From Pseudomonas crudilactis (lineage in GTDB: Bacteria > Pseudomonadota > Gammaproteobacteria > Pseudomonadales > Pseudomonadaceae), in contig NZ_WXVV01000028.1 in NCBI RefSeq assembly GCF_013433315.1, forward strand, positions 1 through 64,000: DNA of 64,000 bases, written 5' to 3'. A program made the position numbers and the translations under genes. The first letter of the stretch is position 1. Each line of letters opens with the position of its first letter. Shown piece after piece: positions 7,207 to 15,995 of the stretch. Below the pieces are notes generated by a model, which worked only from the letters and a program-made list of their open reading frames with translations, ran no database searches and was not told where the DNA came from.

Positions 7207-8478
7207 TTACTCCACAAACAAAGTGGCAGGTTGTTCGATCAGGCCGCGAATGGCCTGGATGAAGAGTGCCGCGTCCATGCCGTCCACCACGCGGTGATCG
7301 AACGAGCTGGAGAGGTTCATCATCTTGCGGATCACCACCTGGCCTTTGACGACCATTGGCCGTTCGACGATTTTGTTGACGCCGACGATCGCCACTTCCG
7401 GCAGATTCAACACTGGCGTGCTGACGATACCGCCCAGCGCACCGAGGCTGGTCAGGGTGATGGTCGAGCCGGACAGCTCATCGCGGCTGGCCTTGCCATT
7501 GCGCGCGGCGTTGGCCAAACGCGAGATTTCCGTGGCGCTGTCCCACAGGCTGCGCGCCTCGGCGTGACGCACCACCGGCACCATCAGGCCAACATCGCTT
7601 TGCGTGGCTACGCCGACATGTACAGCGCCGAGGCGAGTGATGACCTGGGCTTCGTCGTCGTAACGGGCATTCATCTGCGGGAAGTCGCGCAGGGCCACAA
7701 CCAGCGCGCGGACGAGGAAAGGCAGCAAGGTCAACTTGCCACGGCTGGCGCCGTGTTTTTCATTGAGATGTGCGCGCAGTTCTTCAATCGCGGTGACGTC
7801 GATTTCTTCGACGTAGCTGAAATGCGCGGCACGCTGAGTAGCGTCCTGCATGCGCTGGGCGATCTTGCGGCGCATGCCGATCACTTGAATCTGTTCTTCG
7901 TCATTACGCTGGGCGTAAGCGGCAGCCGCCGGCGCTGAGGCGTTCGACTGACCTTGCGCCAGATAGGCTTCAAGGTCTTCGTGCAACACACGACCGGCCG
8001 GGCCGGAACCGCGCACCAGACGCAATTGAATACCCAAATCCAGCGCATGTTTGCGCACGGCCGGCGAGGCGAGAGGGCGTTCGTCTGCTTCGCGGGCAAC
8101 CATCGGGCCTTGGCAAACCGCAGCCGGGCGCGGAGCGGCTGGAGCAGGTTTGCTCTCAACAACGGTTTCAACTTTCGGCGCAACTGGTGCTTCTTTAACA
8201 GGCGCAGGTGCGGCGGACTCTTTCAAGTTACCGGCACCTTCAACCTCAATGCTGATCAACACACTGCCAACCGCCATCACTTCACCCGGCTGACCACCGA
8301 GCGCAATCACTTTCCCGTGGACCGGCGACGGAATATCGACCATGGCCTTGTCGGTCATCACGTCCGCCAGCACCTGATCTTCAACGACCAGATCGCCAAC
8401 CTTGACGTGCCACTGCGACAGTTCTACTTCTGCGATGCCTTCGCCGATGTCCGGCATCTTGATAACGTGCGTGCCCAT
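7207..8478 (-). CDS. bkdB: branched-chain keto acid dehydrogenase, lipoamide acyltransferase E2
   Basis: A 423-residue core subunit that moves the acyl group from E1 to CoA. One N-terminal lipoyl domain has the lipoylated lysine in VMTDKAMVDIPSP. An alanine/proline-rich linker follows, then a peripheral-subunit-binding domain (SPAVRKHALDLGI, about 135-170), then the catalytic domain ending with HRVVDGMDA, the HxxxDG active site. The start codon follows directly on the bkdA2 stop (TGAATG), so the two are likely coupled. It acts in the cytoplasm on isovaleryl, isobutyryl and 2-methylbutyryl groups. Confidence 0.95.
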   Translation of the reverse strand: MGTHVIKMPDIGEGIAEVELSQWHVKVGDLVVEDQVLADVMTDKAMVDIPSPVHGKVIALGGQPGEVMAVGSVLISIEVEGAGNLKESAAPAPVKEAPVAPKVETVVESKPAPAAPRPAAVCQGPMVAREADERPLASPAVRKHALDLGIQLRLVRGSGPAGRVLHEDLEAYLAQGQSNASAPAAAAYAQRNDEEQIQVIGMRRKIAQRMQDATQRAAHFSYVEEIDVTAIEELRAHLNEKHGASRGKLTLLPFLVRALVVALRDFPQMNARYDDEAQVITRLGAVHVGVATQSDVGLMVPVVRHAEARSLWDSATEISRLANAARNGKASRDELSGSTITLTSLGALGGIVSTPVLNLPEVAIVGVNKIVERPMVVKGQVVIRKMMNLSSSFDHRVVDGMDAALFIQAIRGLIEQPATLFVE

Positions 8479-9537
8479 TCAGACCTCCATGACCCGTTTC
8501 AACGCCGCGCCCACCCGGGACGGCCCTGGGAAATACGCCCACTCCTGCGCGTGCGGGTAGGGGGTGTCCCAACCGGTGACGCGTTCGATCGGCGCTTCCA
8601 GGTGATGGAAGCAATGCTCTTGCACCAGCGACACCAGTTCGGCGCCGAAACCGCAGGTGCGCGTGGCTTCGTGAACTACCACGCAACGGCCGGTTTTCTT
8701 CACCGATTTGACGATGGTTTCCAGGTCCAGCGGCCACAGGCTGCGCAGGTCGATGACTTCGGCATCGACGCCGGATTCTTCGGCAGCGACTTGCGAGACG
8801 TAAACGGTGGTGCCGTAAGTCAGCACGGTCACGTCCTTGCCGGGACGGGTGATCGCGGCAACGTCCAGCGGCACGGTGTAGTAACCGTCCGGGACCTGGG
8901 CTTGCGGGTGTTTCGACCACGGCGTTACCGGGCGGTCGTGGTGGCCGTCGAACGGGCCGTTGTACAGGCGTTTCGGCTCGAGGAAGATCACCGGGTCATC
9001 GTTTTCGATGGAGGCGATCAACAAGCCTTTGGCGTCATACGGGTTGGACGGCATCACCGTGCGCAAGCCGCACACCTGAGTGAACATCGCCTCGATGCTC
9101 TGGCTGTGGGTCTGACCGCCATAGATGCCGCCGCCGCATGGCATGCGCAGGGTCATCGGTGCGGTGAACTCGCCAGCCGAGCGATAACGCAGGCGCGCCG
9201 CTTCGGAAATGATCTGGTCGGAGGCGGGGTAGACGTAGTCGGCGAACTGGATCTCGGCGACCGGACGCAGACCGTACGCGCCCATGCCGACGGCCACGCC
9301 GACGATGCCACTTTCCGAGATCGGTGCGTCGAATACGCGGGAGGTGCCGTACTTGGTCTGCAGGCCCTCGGTGCAACGGAACACGCCGCCGAAGTAACCG
9401 ACGTCCTGACCGAACACCACCACATTGTCGTCACGCTCAAGCATCACATCCATGGCCGAGCGCAGGGCCTGGATCATGGTCATGGTGGTCGTGGTCATGG
9501 CGGTTTCCAACTGAATATTGTTGTTGTGATCGTTCAT
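8479..9537 (-). CDS. bkdA2: 2-oxoisovalerate dehydrogenase, E1 beta subunit
   Basis: A 352-residue E1 beta chain. It pairs with E1 alpha to bind thiamine diphosphate and decarboxylate branched 2-keto acids. Family segments visible are FGQDVGYFGGVF, NTPISESGIVG-like APISESGIVG and EIQFADYVYPASDQI. The C-terminus is the usual transketolase C-terminal domain (DVTVLTYGTTV, VIDLRSLWPLD). One base separates it from bkdA1, and its stop abuts the bkdB start. Confidence 0.95.
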   Translation of the reverse strand: MNDHNNNIQLETAMTTTTMTMIQALRSAMDVMLERDDNVVVFGQDVGYFGGVFRCTEGLQTKYGTSRVFDAPISESGIVGVAVGMGAYGLRPVAEIQFADYVYPASDQIISEAARLRYRSAGEFTAPMTLRMPCGGGIYGGQTHSQSIEAMFTQVCGLRTVMPSNPYDAKGLLIASIENDDPVIFLEPKRLYNGPFDGHHDRPVTPWSKHPQAQVPDGYYTVPLDVAAITRPGKDVTVLTYGTTVYVSQVAAEESGVDAEVIDLRSLWPLDLETIVKSVKKTGRCVVVHEATRTCGFGAELVSLVQEHCFHHLEAPIERVTGWDTPYPHAQEWAYFPGPSRVGAALKRVMEV

Positions 9538-9538
9538 G

Positions 9539-10774
9539 TCAGATCCCCAACTGCTGACGCTGGCGCTTCAAGTGCTCCGGCATCTCTTTGTAGACGTCTT
9601 CGAACATGGTCGCGGCGCTTGGAATCTGGCCGCCGGCGAGGGTGCCGTACTGTTCGGCCTGTTTCTGCGCAGCAATCACTTCGGCTTCGAGCTCGGCGCT
9701 GACGGCAGCGTGCTCTTCGTCCGACCAGTGGCCGACTTTGATCAGGTGCTGCTTGAGGCGCGCAATCGGGTCACCGAGCGGGAAGTGACTCCAGTCATCG
9801 GCCGGGCGGTATTTCGACGGATCGTCGGAGGTCGAGTGCGGGCCAGCGCGGTAGGTGACCCATTCGATCATGGTCGGGCCGAGGTTGCGGCGGGCGCGTT
9901 CGGCGGCCCAGGCAGAGGCCGCGTAAACCGCGTAGAAGTCGTTGCCATCCACGCGCAACGAGGCGATGCCGCAACCGACGCCGCGTCCGGCGAAAGTAGT
10001 GGCTTCACCACCGGCGATGGCCTGAAAGGTCGAAATCGCCCATTGGTTATTCACGACGTTGAGGATCACCGGCGCACGATAAACGTGAGCGAAGGTGAGG
10101 GCGGTGTGGAAGTCTGATTCGGCGGTGGCGCCGTCACCAATCCACGCCGAGGCGATTTTCGTGTCGCCTTTGATCGCTGAAGCCATGCCCCAGCCAACCG
10201 CCTGAATGAACTGGGTGGCGAGGTTGCCGGAGATGGTGAAGAAACCAGCGTCCTTGACCGAATACATGATCGGCAACTGGCGACCCTTGAGCGGATCGCG
10301 CTCGTTGGACAGCAGTTGGCAGATCAGGTCGACCAATGGCACTTCGCGGGCCATCAGAATGCTTTGCTGGCGGTAGGTCGGGAAGCACATGTCGTCGATG
10401 TTCAAGGCCAGCGCCTGAGCACTGCCGATGGCTTCTTCGCCGAGGCTTTGCATATAGAACGACATTTTTTTCTGACGCTGGGCGACCACCATGCGGTTGT
10501 CGTAGATGCGCGTCTTGAGCATGGCGCGCATGCCTTTACGCAGAATCTCGACCGGCACGTTTTCGGCCCATGGGCCGAGGGCGTTGCCCTGATCGTCGAG
10601 TACGCGAATCAGCCCACGCGCCAGGTCGGCGGTGTCGGCAGGTTCAACGTCAATGGAAGGTTTGCGCACCGTACCGGCATCGGTCAGATGCAGGTAGGAA
10701 AAATCGGTTTTGCAGCCTGGACGGCCCGAGGGTTCAGGGACGTGCAGGCGCAGCGGTTCATACGCTTGGGTCAT
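9539..10774 (-). CDS. bkdA1: 2-oxoisovalerate dehydrogenase, E1 alpha subunit
   Basis: A 411-residue thiamine-diphosphate-dependent E1 alpha chain. The cofactor motif GDGATAESDFH followed about 25 residues later by NNQWAIS is clear, as is RAGPHSTSDDPSKYRP, the loop that is phosphorylated in mitochondrial homologues. The first gene of the bkd operon, it is divergent from its activator gene bkdR with a 185-base gap. In P. putida the operon is induced by branched-chain amino acids through BkdR; the same arrangement here suggests the same control. Confidence 0.95.
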   Translation of the reverse strand: MTQAYEPLRLHVPEPSGRPGCKTDFSYLHLTDAGTVRKPSIDVEPADTADLARGLIRVLDDQGNALGPWAENVPVEILRKGMRAMLKTRIYDNRMVVAQRQKKMSFYMQSLGEEAIGSAQALALNIDDMCFPTYRQQSILMAREVPLVDLICQLLSNERDPLKGRQLPIMYSVKDAGFFTISGNLATQFIQAVGWGMASAIKGDTKIASAWIGDGATAESDFHTALTFAHVYRAPVILNVVNNQWAISTFQAIAGGEATTFAGRGVGCGIASLRVDGNDFYAVYAASAWAAERARRNLGPTMIEWVTYRAGPHSTSDDPSKYRPADDWSHFPLGDPIARLKQHLIKVGHWSDEEHAAVSAELEAEVIAAQKQAEQYGTLAGGQIPSAATMFEDVYKEMPEHLKRQRQQLGI

Positions 10775-10912
10775 GGCTTCTACGCTCGATCTTGTGAATT
10801 TCTTGTAGTGAGCTGGCAGTCATTCTTCGGTAGAAGAAATCTTGTCCTACAACAATCATAGGCCCGGGCAAGAAGAATATTTATCTCTGTTTCGTTGCGC
10901 TGGAGACGATTT

Positions 10913-10929
10913 GCAGATAGAAATTCTGC
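10913..10929. promoter_or_regulatory. candidate BkdR (Lrp-type) binding site
   Basis: The inverted repeat GCAGATAGAAATTCTGC lies in the bkdA1-bkdR intergenic region. Its CAG...CTG ends with an A/T-rich middle resemble the 15-base Lrp consensus. It sits 31 bases before bkdR, a position suited to autoregulation as well as activation of the divergent operon. This is inferred from sequence only. Confidence 0.45.
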
Positions 10930-10959
10930 ATAAACATAAAAAACAGGTGGTTTTGTCTC

Positions 10960-11448
10960 ATGCGCAAACTGGACCGTACCGACATCGGCATTCTCAACAG
11001 CCTTCAGGAGAATGCGCGCATCACCAACGCCGACCTCGCACGCTCGGTGAATCTGTCGCCAACGCCGTGCTTCAATCGGGTCAAGGCAATGGAAGAATTG
11101 GGCCTGATTCGCGAGCAGGTGACGCTGCTGGATCCCGACCTGCTGGGGCTGCACGTGAATGTGTTCATTCACGTCAGCCTGGAAAAACAGGTCGAGGAAG
11201 CGCTGCAGCATTTCGAGGAAGCCATTTCTGATCGCCCCGAGGTGATGGAGTGCTACCTCATGGCCGGAGACCCGGATTACCTCATCCGGGTCTTGGTCCC
11301 GACCATTCAGTCGCTCGAACGCTTCATGATGGACTTCCTGACCAAAGTGCCGGGTGTGGCGAATATCCGGTCAAGCTTTGCGCTCAAGCAGGTGCGCTAC
11401 AAGACCGCGCTGCCGTTACCCGCTAACGGTTTGACGCTGGGCAGCTGA
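10960..11448 (+). CDS. bkdR: Lrp/AsnC-family activator of the bkd operon
   Basis: A 162-residue Lrp-family regulator with an N-terminal helix-turn-helix (NADLARSVNLSPTPCFNRVKAMEE, about 23-46) and a C-terminal ligand-binding RAM domain (VMECYLMAGDPDYLIRV, about 90-106). It is divergent from bkdA1, exactly where P. putida BkdR is encoded. The family member there responds to L-valine, isoleucine and leucine and activates the bkd operon. Confidence comes from both family and neighbourhood. Confidence 0.93.
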   Translation: MRKLDRTDIGILNSLQENARITNADLARSVNLSPTPCFNRVKAMEELGLIREQVTLLDPDLLGLHVNVFIHVSLEKQVEEALQHFEEAISDRPEVMECYLMAGDPDYLIRVLVPTIQSLERFMMDFLTKVPGVANIRSSFALKQVRYKTALPLPANGLTLGS

Positions 11449-11451
11449 GGG

Positions 11452-12309
11452 TCAGATGGAGTCATAGCGGTAATCGAGCTCTGTGGTGAAGAGGGTTTGT
11501 TGGACGGTATAGGTTGGTACCCAGGGTGCCGGCTCATTGGCGGGATGAAAGATCAGCACGGTTTCGTTCATGCCTGTCGAGCCGGCCTCGTTGGTAAAGC
11601 CCGGAGTGCCAGGGTGTTGATGTTTCCAGCGCTCCCACAACAAGTCGAGGTAGCAGTGGTGCAGGAAGAAGATCGGATCATTGGGTGAGGCGGCTTGCGC
11701 CATGCTGCCGCCTATCCAGGCATGTACCGGATTGTGCAGTTCGGTTTCCGAGATGTTTTCCCAGCCGCTTGCCTCCATCCAGTAAGGCGTACTGTTGAGC
11801 GTCGATATGACGGTCTCTGCGGTGGGCAGTGCGCCGTTTGCCCCGAGATCTCGACGAATGCCGGTGTTGCCGATGCCCTCGTCCCAGACTCTCACTTCGA
11901 ACTGCGATTGCTCTCTGGAAAACGGGCCGCTGGTGACGCGCTGATCTTGCAGGCTGTCACCGTTTGAACCCATGAAGTCCGAGGTGAAGGGGTTGTCGGC
12001 CCCGGTCAGTTGCCAGTTCCAGTAGGGCAGGGTGATGGTCGGATCATTGGCGGCGGACTGCAGGGCCAGTTCGAACTGGCGGATCAGAATCCGGTGCCAC
12101 GGATAGAACAGCGGGCTTCGATGCGGGTTGGGCGTCAGCGGATTGCCGCGGCCCATCGAATTTTTGTGGATCTGGACAAAATCATCGTAGCGGCTTTGCT
12201 GTCCGGGTCGCAGCACGCTGTCGACATTGTTCTTCAGCCTCAGGATGGCATCGATGAAGGCGGATTTCTGTTGCGGTGTCATGTCACGGTGATTACGACG
12301 AATATCCAT
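11452..12309 (-). CDS. tyrosinase-family type 3 copper oxidase
   Basis: A 285-residue protein with both copper centres. CuA ligands are His48, His63 and His72 (HRSPLFYPWHR). CuB ligands are His192 and His196 (LHNPVHAW) and His217/His218 (DPIFFLHHCYLDLLWERW). The family hydroxylates monophenols and oxidises diphenols to quinones, giving melanin-type pigments. I see no signal peptide and no caddie protein (MelC1-like) gene beside it, so copper loading must differ from Streptomyces. It is convergent with bkdR, stopping 3 bases from it. It could be a catechol oxidase rather than a true tyrosinase. Confidence 0.9.
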   Translation of the reverse strand: MDIRRNHRDMTPQQKSAFIDAILRLKNNVDSVLRPGQQSRYDDFVQIHKNSMGRGNPLTPNPHRSPLFYPWHRILIRQFELALQSAANDPTITLPYWNWQLTGADNPFTSDFMGSNGDSLQDQRVTSGPFSREQSQFEVRVWDEGIGNTGIRRDLGANGALPTAETVISTLNSTPYWMEASGWENISETELHNPVHAWIGGSMAQAASPNDPIFFLHHCYLDLLWERWKHQHPGTPGFTNEAGSTGMNETVLIFHPANEPAPWVPTYTVQQTLFTTELDYRYDSI

Positions 12310-12434
12310 ATTGCGAAAACTCCATTGAATGTTTGCCCAATGGAGTCTGCTCGCTTACAGGATTTTCACCAGTTCACCACCCTCGACAGAGTTCGTAGGA
12401 AAAATAATCCGGCGACGTCCCGAGCGATTTTTTC

Positions 12435-13298
12435 CTATAGGGAATTGAGCGGAATCTTCAGGTAAACCACGCCGTTTTCCTCGGCCGGTGGCAAATTCCC
12501 CGCCCGCACATTCACCTGAATCGCCGGCAGCAACAGCGTTGGCATACCCAGCCCCGCGTCACGTTTTGTGCGCATCTCGACGAACGCCGCTTCATCGATT
12601 CCGTCATGCACATGAATATTGCTTTTGCGCTGCTCACCGACCGTGCTTTGGCACTGCGATTCGCGGCCTTCTGGCGGATAGTCGTGGCAAACGTAGAGTT
12701 TCACGCTGGCGGGGAAGGCGAGCAGTTTGTGGATCGAAGCAAACAACTGATGGGCGTTGCCGCCGGGAAAGTCGCAACGCGCGGTGCCGACGTCCGGCAT
12801 GAACAGCGTATCGCCCACCAGAATCTGCTCGCCATCGATCAAATAAGCCATGTCCGCCGGGGTGTGGCCGGGCACATGCAGGGCCGTGGCCTTGAGATTG
12901 CCGATACGGAACGATTCGTTCGGTGCAAACAAATGATCGAACTGCGAGCCATCAACGCAGAACTCCGGCTCCAGATTGAAAAGAGCCTTGAACACGTTCT
13001 GCACTTTGCTGATCGATTCACCGATAGCGATTTTCCCGCCCAGCTCCCGGCGCAGATAAGGCGCGGCGGACAGGTGATCGGCGTGGGCGTGGGTTTCCAG
13101 CAGCCACTGCACTTGCAGATTGTGGGTGCGGACGAAGGCGATGATCTTGTCGGCCTGCGCGGTGCAGGTGCGCCCGGCGGCGCCGTCGTAATCGAGCACC
13201 GGATCGACGATCGCGCATTGCCCGCCAGCGGTTTCATAGACCACATAGCTGTAGGTCGAGGAGGCGGGGTCGAGGAAAGCTTCAATCTGCGCGGGCAT
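12435..13298 (-). CDS. metallo-beta-lactamase-fold persulfide dioxygenase-like hydrolase
   Basis: A 287-residue MBL-fold protein. The metal motif THAHADH is followed by HVPGHTPADMAY, DTLF and CHDY. These are the residues of the ETHE1/Blh group, which use one iron and oxidise glutathione persulfide to sulfite, rather than of glyoxalase II. ATG 13298 (MPAQIEAFLDP) is preferred over 13316. It is divergent from the ArsR-type sensor and part of a sulfide-detoxification cluster with sulfide:quinone oxidoreductase and a TSUP exporter. The same set of genes (bigR, blh) is known from plant-associated bacteria. Confidence 0.88.
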   Translation of the reverse strand: MPAQIEAFLDPASSTYSYVVYETAGGQCAIVDPVLDYDGAAGRTCTAQADKIIAFVRTHNLQVQWLLETHAHADHLSAAPYLRRELGGKIAIGESISKVQNVFKALFNLEPEFCVDGSQFDHLFAPNESFRIGNLKATALHVPGHTPADMAYLIDGEQILVGDTLFMPDVGTARCDFPGGNAHQLFASIHKLLAFPASVKLYVCHDYPPEGRESQCQSTVGEQRKSNIHVHDGIDEAAFVEMRTKRDAGLGMPTLLLPAIQVNVRAGNLPPAEENGVVYLKIPLNSL

Positions 13299-13345
13299 GG
13301 ACACCAACCTGAACAAGGAAAATGGGTTGCAACACTTTATCTAAA

Positions 13346-13356
13346 AACATAATGTT
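13346..13356. promoter_or_regulatory. candidate operator between the dioxygenase and bigR-type genes
   Basis: The near-palindrome AACATAATGTT lies in the AT-rich 85-base divergent promoter region, where a BigR/SqrR repressor would bind to control both sides. It is only an inference from position and symmetry. Confidence 0.35.
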
Positions 13357-13383
13357 CGCAGCTTAAGTGACCTTGAAGGCATC

Positions 13384-13731
13384 GTGCAAATGCAATCCAG
13401 TCTGACCGAATGTGAAGTCGCCCAACTGCGCGCCTCGGCCTCCAAGGCCTGTGCGCTGCTCAAAGCCATGGCCAATGAGGATCGTCTGCTGATCCTGTGT
13501 CAACTGACCCAGGGCGAACGCAACGTCGGCGAACTGGAAAAGATGACCGGCGTGCGCCAGCCGACGCTGTCCCAGCAATTGGGCATCCTGCGCGATGAAG
13601 GGCTGGTCGCGACCCGTCGTGAAGGCAAGTACATTTTCTACGGGCTCGCCAGTCCGGAAGTCATCCAGGTGATGAAAACCCTCTCCGGGTTGTATTGCGG
13701 CGCCGTGCTGAAAAGTCTCGGCCATCAATAA
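13384..13731 (+). CDS. ArsR-family persulfide sensor (BigR/SqrR type)
   Basis: A 115-residue winged-helix repressor. Two cysteines at 39 and 105 (LLILCQL and GLYCGAV) are 66 residues apart, the same spacing as the redox pair of BigR (42/108) and SqrR (41/107). In those proteins a polysulfide bridge forms between the two cysteines and releases DNA. The helix-turn-helix is TGVRQPTLSQQLGILRDEG. GTG 13384 has a GAAGG ribosome site 5 bases upstream; ATG 13390 is possible. The neighbours (dioxygenase, SQR, exporter) fit sulfide sensing rather than metal sensing. Confidence 0.88.
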   Translation: MQMQSSLTECEVAQLRASASKACALLKAMANEDRLLILCQLTQGERNVGELEKMTGVRQPTLSQQLGILRDEGLVATRREGKYIFYGLASPEVIQVMKTLSGLYCGAVLKSLGHQ

Positions 13732-13755
13732 ATGCCAGCCAACACGCTATCCCAA

Positions 13756-13846
13756 TGTAGAAGTGAGCCTGCTCGCGATAGCGGTAGGTCAGCCAGAACA
13801 TTCATTGACTGACACACCGCTATCGCGAGCAGGCTCACTCCTACAA
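13756..13846. repeat. REP pair (GAGCCTGCTCGCGATAGCGG type)
   Basis: Two inverted copies of about 30 bases (13756-13785 and 13816-13845) can form a long hairpin. They lie between the bigR-type gene and sqr, 50 bases before sqr, so they may affect read-through. Confidence 0.85.
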
Positions 13847-13897
13847 TGGATGTGTGTGAGGCCAATTAATCCTTGCGTGCAGCAAAAGGAACAAGCA

Positions 13898-15142
13898 ATG
13901 AACGATCAACACTGGGGCCCATCCATCAGTGCAGACATCGTGGTTATCGGTGGTGGTACGGCCGGTATCGGTTTTGTCGCCAGTCTGCTCAAGCGTGATC
14001 CGGCGCTGAAAATTACCGTAATCGAACCGAGTGCCCAGCATTACTACCAACCGGCATGGACGCTGGTCGGCGGTGGCGCCTTTGACGTGAAAGACACGGC
14101 CCGGCCGATGAACAAGGTCATGCCCAAGCAAGCGAACTGGCTGCAAGCGGCGGTCACCGCGATCGACCCGGACCAGCGGCAACTCACCCTCAACGATCAA
14201 CGTACGGTCAGCTATCAAAACCTGATCGTCTGCCCCGGCCTGCGTCTGGCCTGGGAGAAGATCGAAGGCTTGCAGGAAAGCCTCGGCCAGCACGGCGTCA
14301 CCTCCAATTACAGCTACCAGCACGCGCAGTACACCTGGGATCAGGTGCAGAAACTGCGCGGCGGCAAGGCGCTGTTCACTCAACCGGCGATGCCGATCAA
14401 ATGCGCTGGCGCACCGCAAAAAGCGTTGTATCTGTCCTGCGATCACTGGCGCAAAACCACCGTACTGAACAACATCAATGTCGAATTCAATCTGGCCGGC
14501 GCCGCGCTGTTCGGCGTGGCGACGTTCGTGCCACCTTTGATGAAGTACATCGAAAAGTACAATGCGCAGCTGGCGTTCAACTCCAATCTGGTCAAGGTCG
14601 ACGGCCCGGCGAAAACCGCCTGGTTCGAAATCAAGGACGCCGACGGTAACGTCACCCGTGTGGCGAAAACCTTCGATCTGCTTCACGTCGTGCCGCCGCA
14701 AGTTTCGCCGGATTTCATCGCCCAAAGTCCTCTGGCCGACGCCGCCGGCTGGTGCGAAGTCAATCCGCACAGCCTGCAACATCCGCGTTATCCCGAGGTG
14801 TTTGCACTCGGCGATATCTGCGGCACCAGTAACGCGAAAACCGCCGCAGCAGTGCGCAAACAAGTGGTGGTGGTCGCGGAAAACCTGTTGGCCGCGCGCA
14901 AGCAACAACCGCTGCCGCTGAAGTACGACGGCTATGGTTCCTGCCCGCTGACGGTGGAGAAGGGCAAGGTGATCCTTGCCGAGTTCGGATACGCCGGCAA
15001 GTTGCTGCCGACCTTTCCACTGGACCCGACGGTGGCGCGGCGTTCGGCATGGTTTCTCAAGGCGACGCTGCTGCCGTGGTTCTACTGGAACGGCATGCTC
15101 AAGGGTCGCGAGTGGCTGACAAGCCTGTCCAAGGTCGACTGA
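13898..15142 (+). CDS. sqr: sulfide:quinone oxidoreductase (SQOR-like, type II)
   Basis: A 414-residue membrane-associated flavoprotein oxidising sulfide to persulfide and passing electrons to quinone. The FAD motif is VVIGGGTAGIG (16-26). The two active-site cysteines of the type II group are present: Cys169 in PIKCAGAPQK and Cys349 in GSCPLTVEKG. GDICGTSNAKTAAA is the C-terminal FAD contact. ATG 13898 is preferred; the longer frame from 13763 runs through a REP. It probably forms an operon with the TSUP gene 9 bases downstream. Product persulfide would be handled by the dioxygenase at 12435-13298. Confidence 0.92.
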   Translation: MNDQHWGPSISADIVVIGGGTAGIGFVASLLKRDPALKITVIEPSAQHYYQPAWTLVGGGAFDVKDTARPMNKVMPKQANWLQAAVTAIDPDQRQLTLNDQRTVSYQNLIVCPGLRLAWEKIEGLQESLGQHGVTSNYSYQHAQYTWDQVQKLRGGKALFTQPAMPIKCAGAPQKALYLSCDHWRKTTVLNNINVEFNLAGAALFGVATFVPPLMKYIEKYNAQLAFNSNLVKVDGPAKTAWFEIKDADGNVTRVAKTFDLLHVVPPQVSPDFIAQSPLADAAGWCEVNPHSLQHPRYPEVFALGDICGTSNAKTAAAVRKQVVVVAENLLAARKQQPLPLKYDGYGSCPLTVEKGKVILAEFGYAGKLLPTFPLDPTVARRSAWFLKATLLPWFYWNGMLKGREWLTSLSKVD

Positions 15143-15151
15143 GAAAACCCT

Positions 15152-15952
15152 ATGTTGCTGGCAAGTCTGTTTGGCGTGGTGATGGGGTTGGTGCTCGGTT
15201 TGACCGGGGCCGGCGGCGGGATTCTCGCTGTTCCGGCGCTGGTCCTCGGCCTCGGTTGGACGATGACCCAGGCAGCGCCGGTGGCGTTGTTTGCGGTGGG
15301 CAGTGCGGCGGCGGTCGGGGCTATCGACGGTTTGCGTCATGGCCTGGTGCGCTATCGCGCGGCGTTGTTGATTGCCGCTTTGGGGGCGGTGTTTTCGCCG
15401 TTGGGCATTTACTTCGCGCATCAGTTGTCGGAGAAAATCCTGATGGTTCTGTTCAGTCTGCTGATGGTCATGGTGGCCTGGCGCATGCTGCGCCGCGAGC
15501 GTCAGCAGGAGGGGCCGAGCGATCACGGTCACGCCAGTTGGGGCCAAAAGAATTGCATGCTCAATGAACAAACCGGACGCTTCGACTGGACCGCCAAATG
15601 CACCGCGACGTTGGCGGCGTTAGGCGCAATTACCGGCGTGGTGTCCGGGTTGCTCGGTGTCGGTGGCGGCTTCTTGATCGTGCCGGCATTCAAGCAACTG
15701 ACCGATGTGCAGATGCGCGGGATTGTCGCCACCTCGTTGATGGTGATCAGTCTGATCTCGGCGATCGGGGTGATCGGCGCGTTTCACGCCGGTGTGCGGA
15801 TTGACGGGCAGGGCGCGGTGTTCATCGTCGCCAGCATTGTCGGGATGATCATCGGCCGTAAGCTCTGCGCGCGGGTGCCGGCGCGGGCGTTGCAGGTGGG
15901 GTTTGCCAGTGTCTGTCTGGTGGTGGCGGGGTATATGTTGTTGCGGGCTTAA
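15152..15952 (+). CDS. TSUP-family (TauE/SafE) transporter
   Basis: A 266-residue inner-membrane protein with about eight hydrophobic segments in two similar halves; each half has the glycine-rich signature (LTGAGGGILAVPAL at about 20-33 and LLGVGGGFLIVPAF in the second half). TSUP proteins move sulfite, sulfonates or thiosulfate. Nine bases after sqr, it most likely exports sulfite or thiosulfate formed by persulfide oxidation; the substrate is inferred from context. Confidence 0.85.
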   Translation: MLLASLFGVVMGLVLGLTGAGGGILAVPALVLGLGWTMTQAAPVALFAVGSAAAVGAIDGLRHGLVRYRAALLIAALGAVFSPLGIYFAHQLSEKILMVLFSLLMVMVAWRMLRRERQQEGPSDHGHASWGQKNCMLNEQTGRFDWTAKCTATLAALGAITGVVSGLLGVGGGFLIVPAFKQLTDVQMRGIVATSLMVISLISAIGVIGAFHAGVRIDGQGAVFIVASIVGMIIGRKLCARVPARALQVGFASVCLVVAGYMLLRA

Positions 15953-15955
15953 AGC

Positions 15956-15985
15956 AAAAAATCGCAGCCCGTGAGGGCTGCGATC
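15956..15985 (-). terminator. rho-independent terminator of the TRAP operon
   Basis: A 9-base stem (ATCGCAGCC with GGCTGCGAT, 15961-15969 with 15976-15984) is followed on the minus strand by TTTTTTG. It lies between two convergent operons and best serves dctM. Confidence 0.8.
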
Positions 15986-15995
15986 CATTAACCGC

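Noticed and set aside
5832..9702. Plus-strand frames of 476 and 582 codons opposite lpdV, bkdB and bkdA2
   Set aside because: They are mirror frames of the bkd genes, which have full catalytic motifs on the minus strand.
13763..13897. N-terminal extension of sqr starting inside a REP
   Set aside because: The added residues (LSRAGSLLQW) are the translation of the REP, as in several other frames here that read GASLLAKA or SRASSLPQG. ATG 13898 is the family start.
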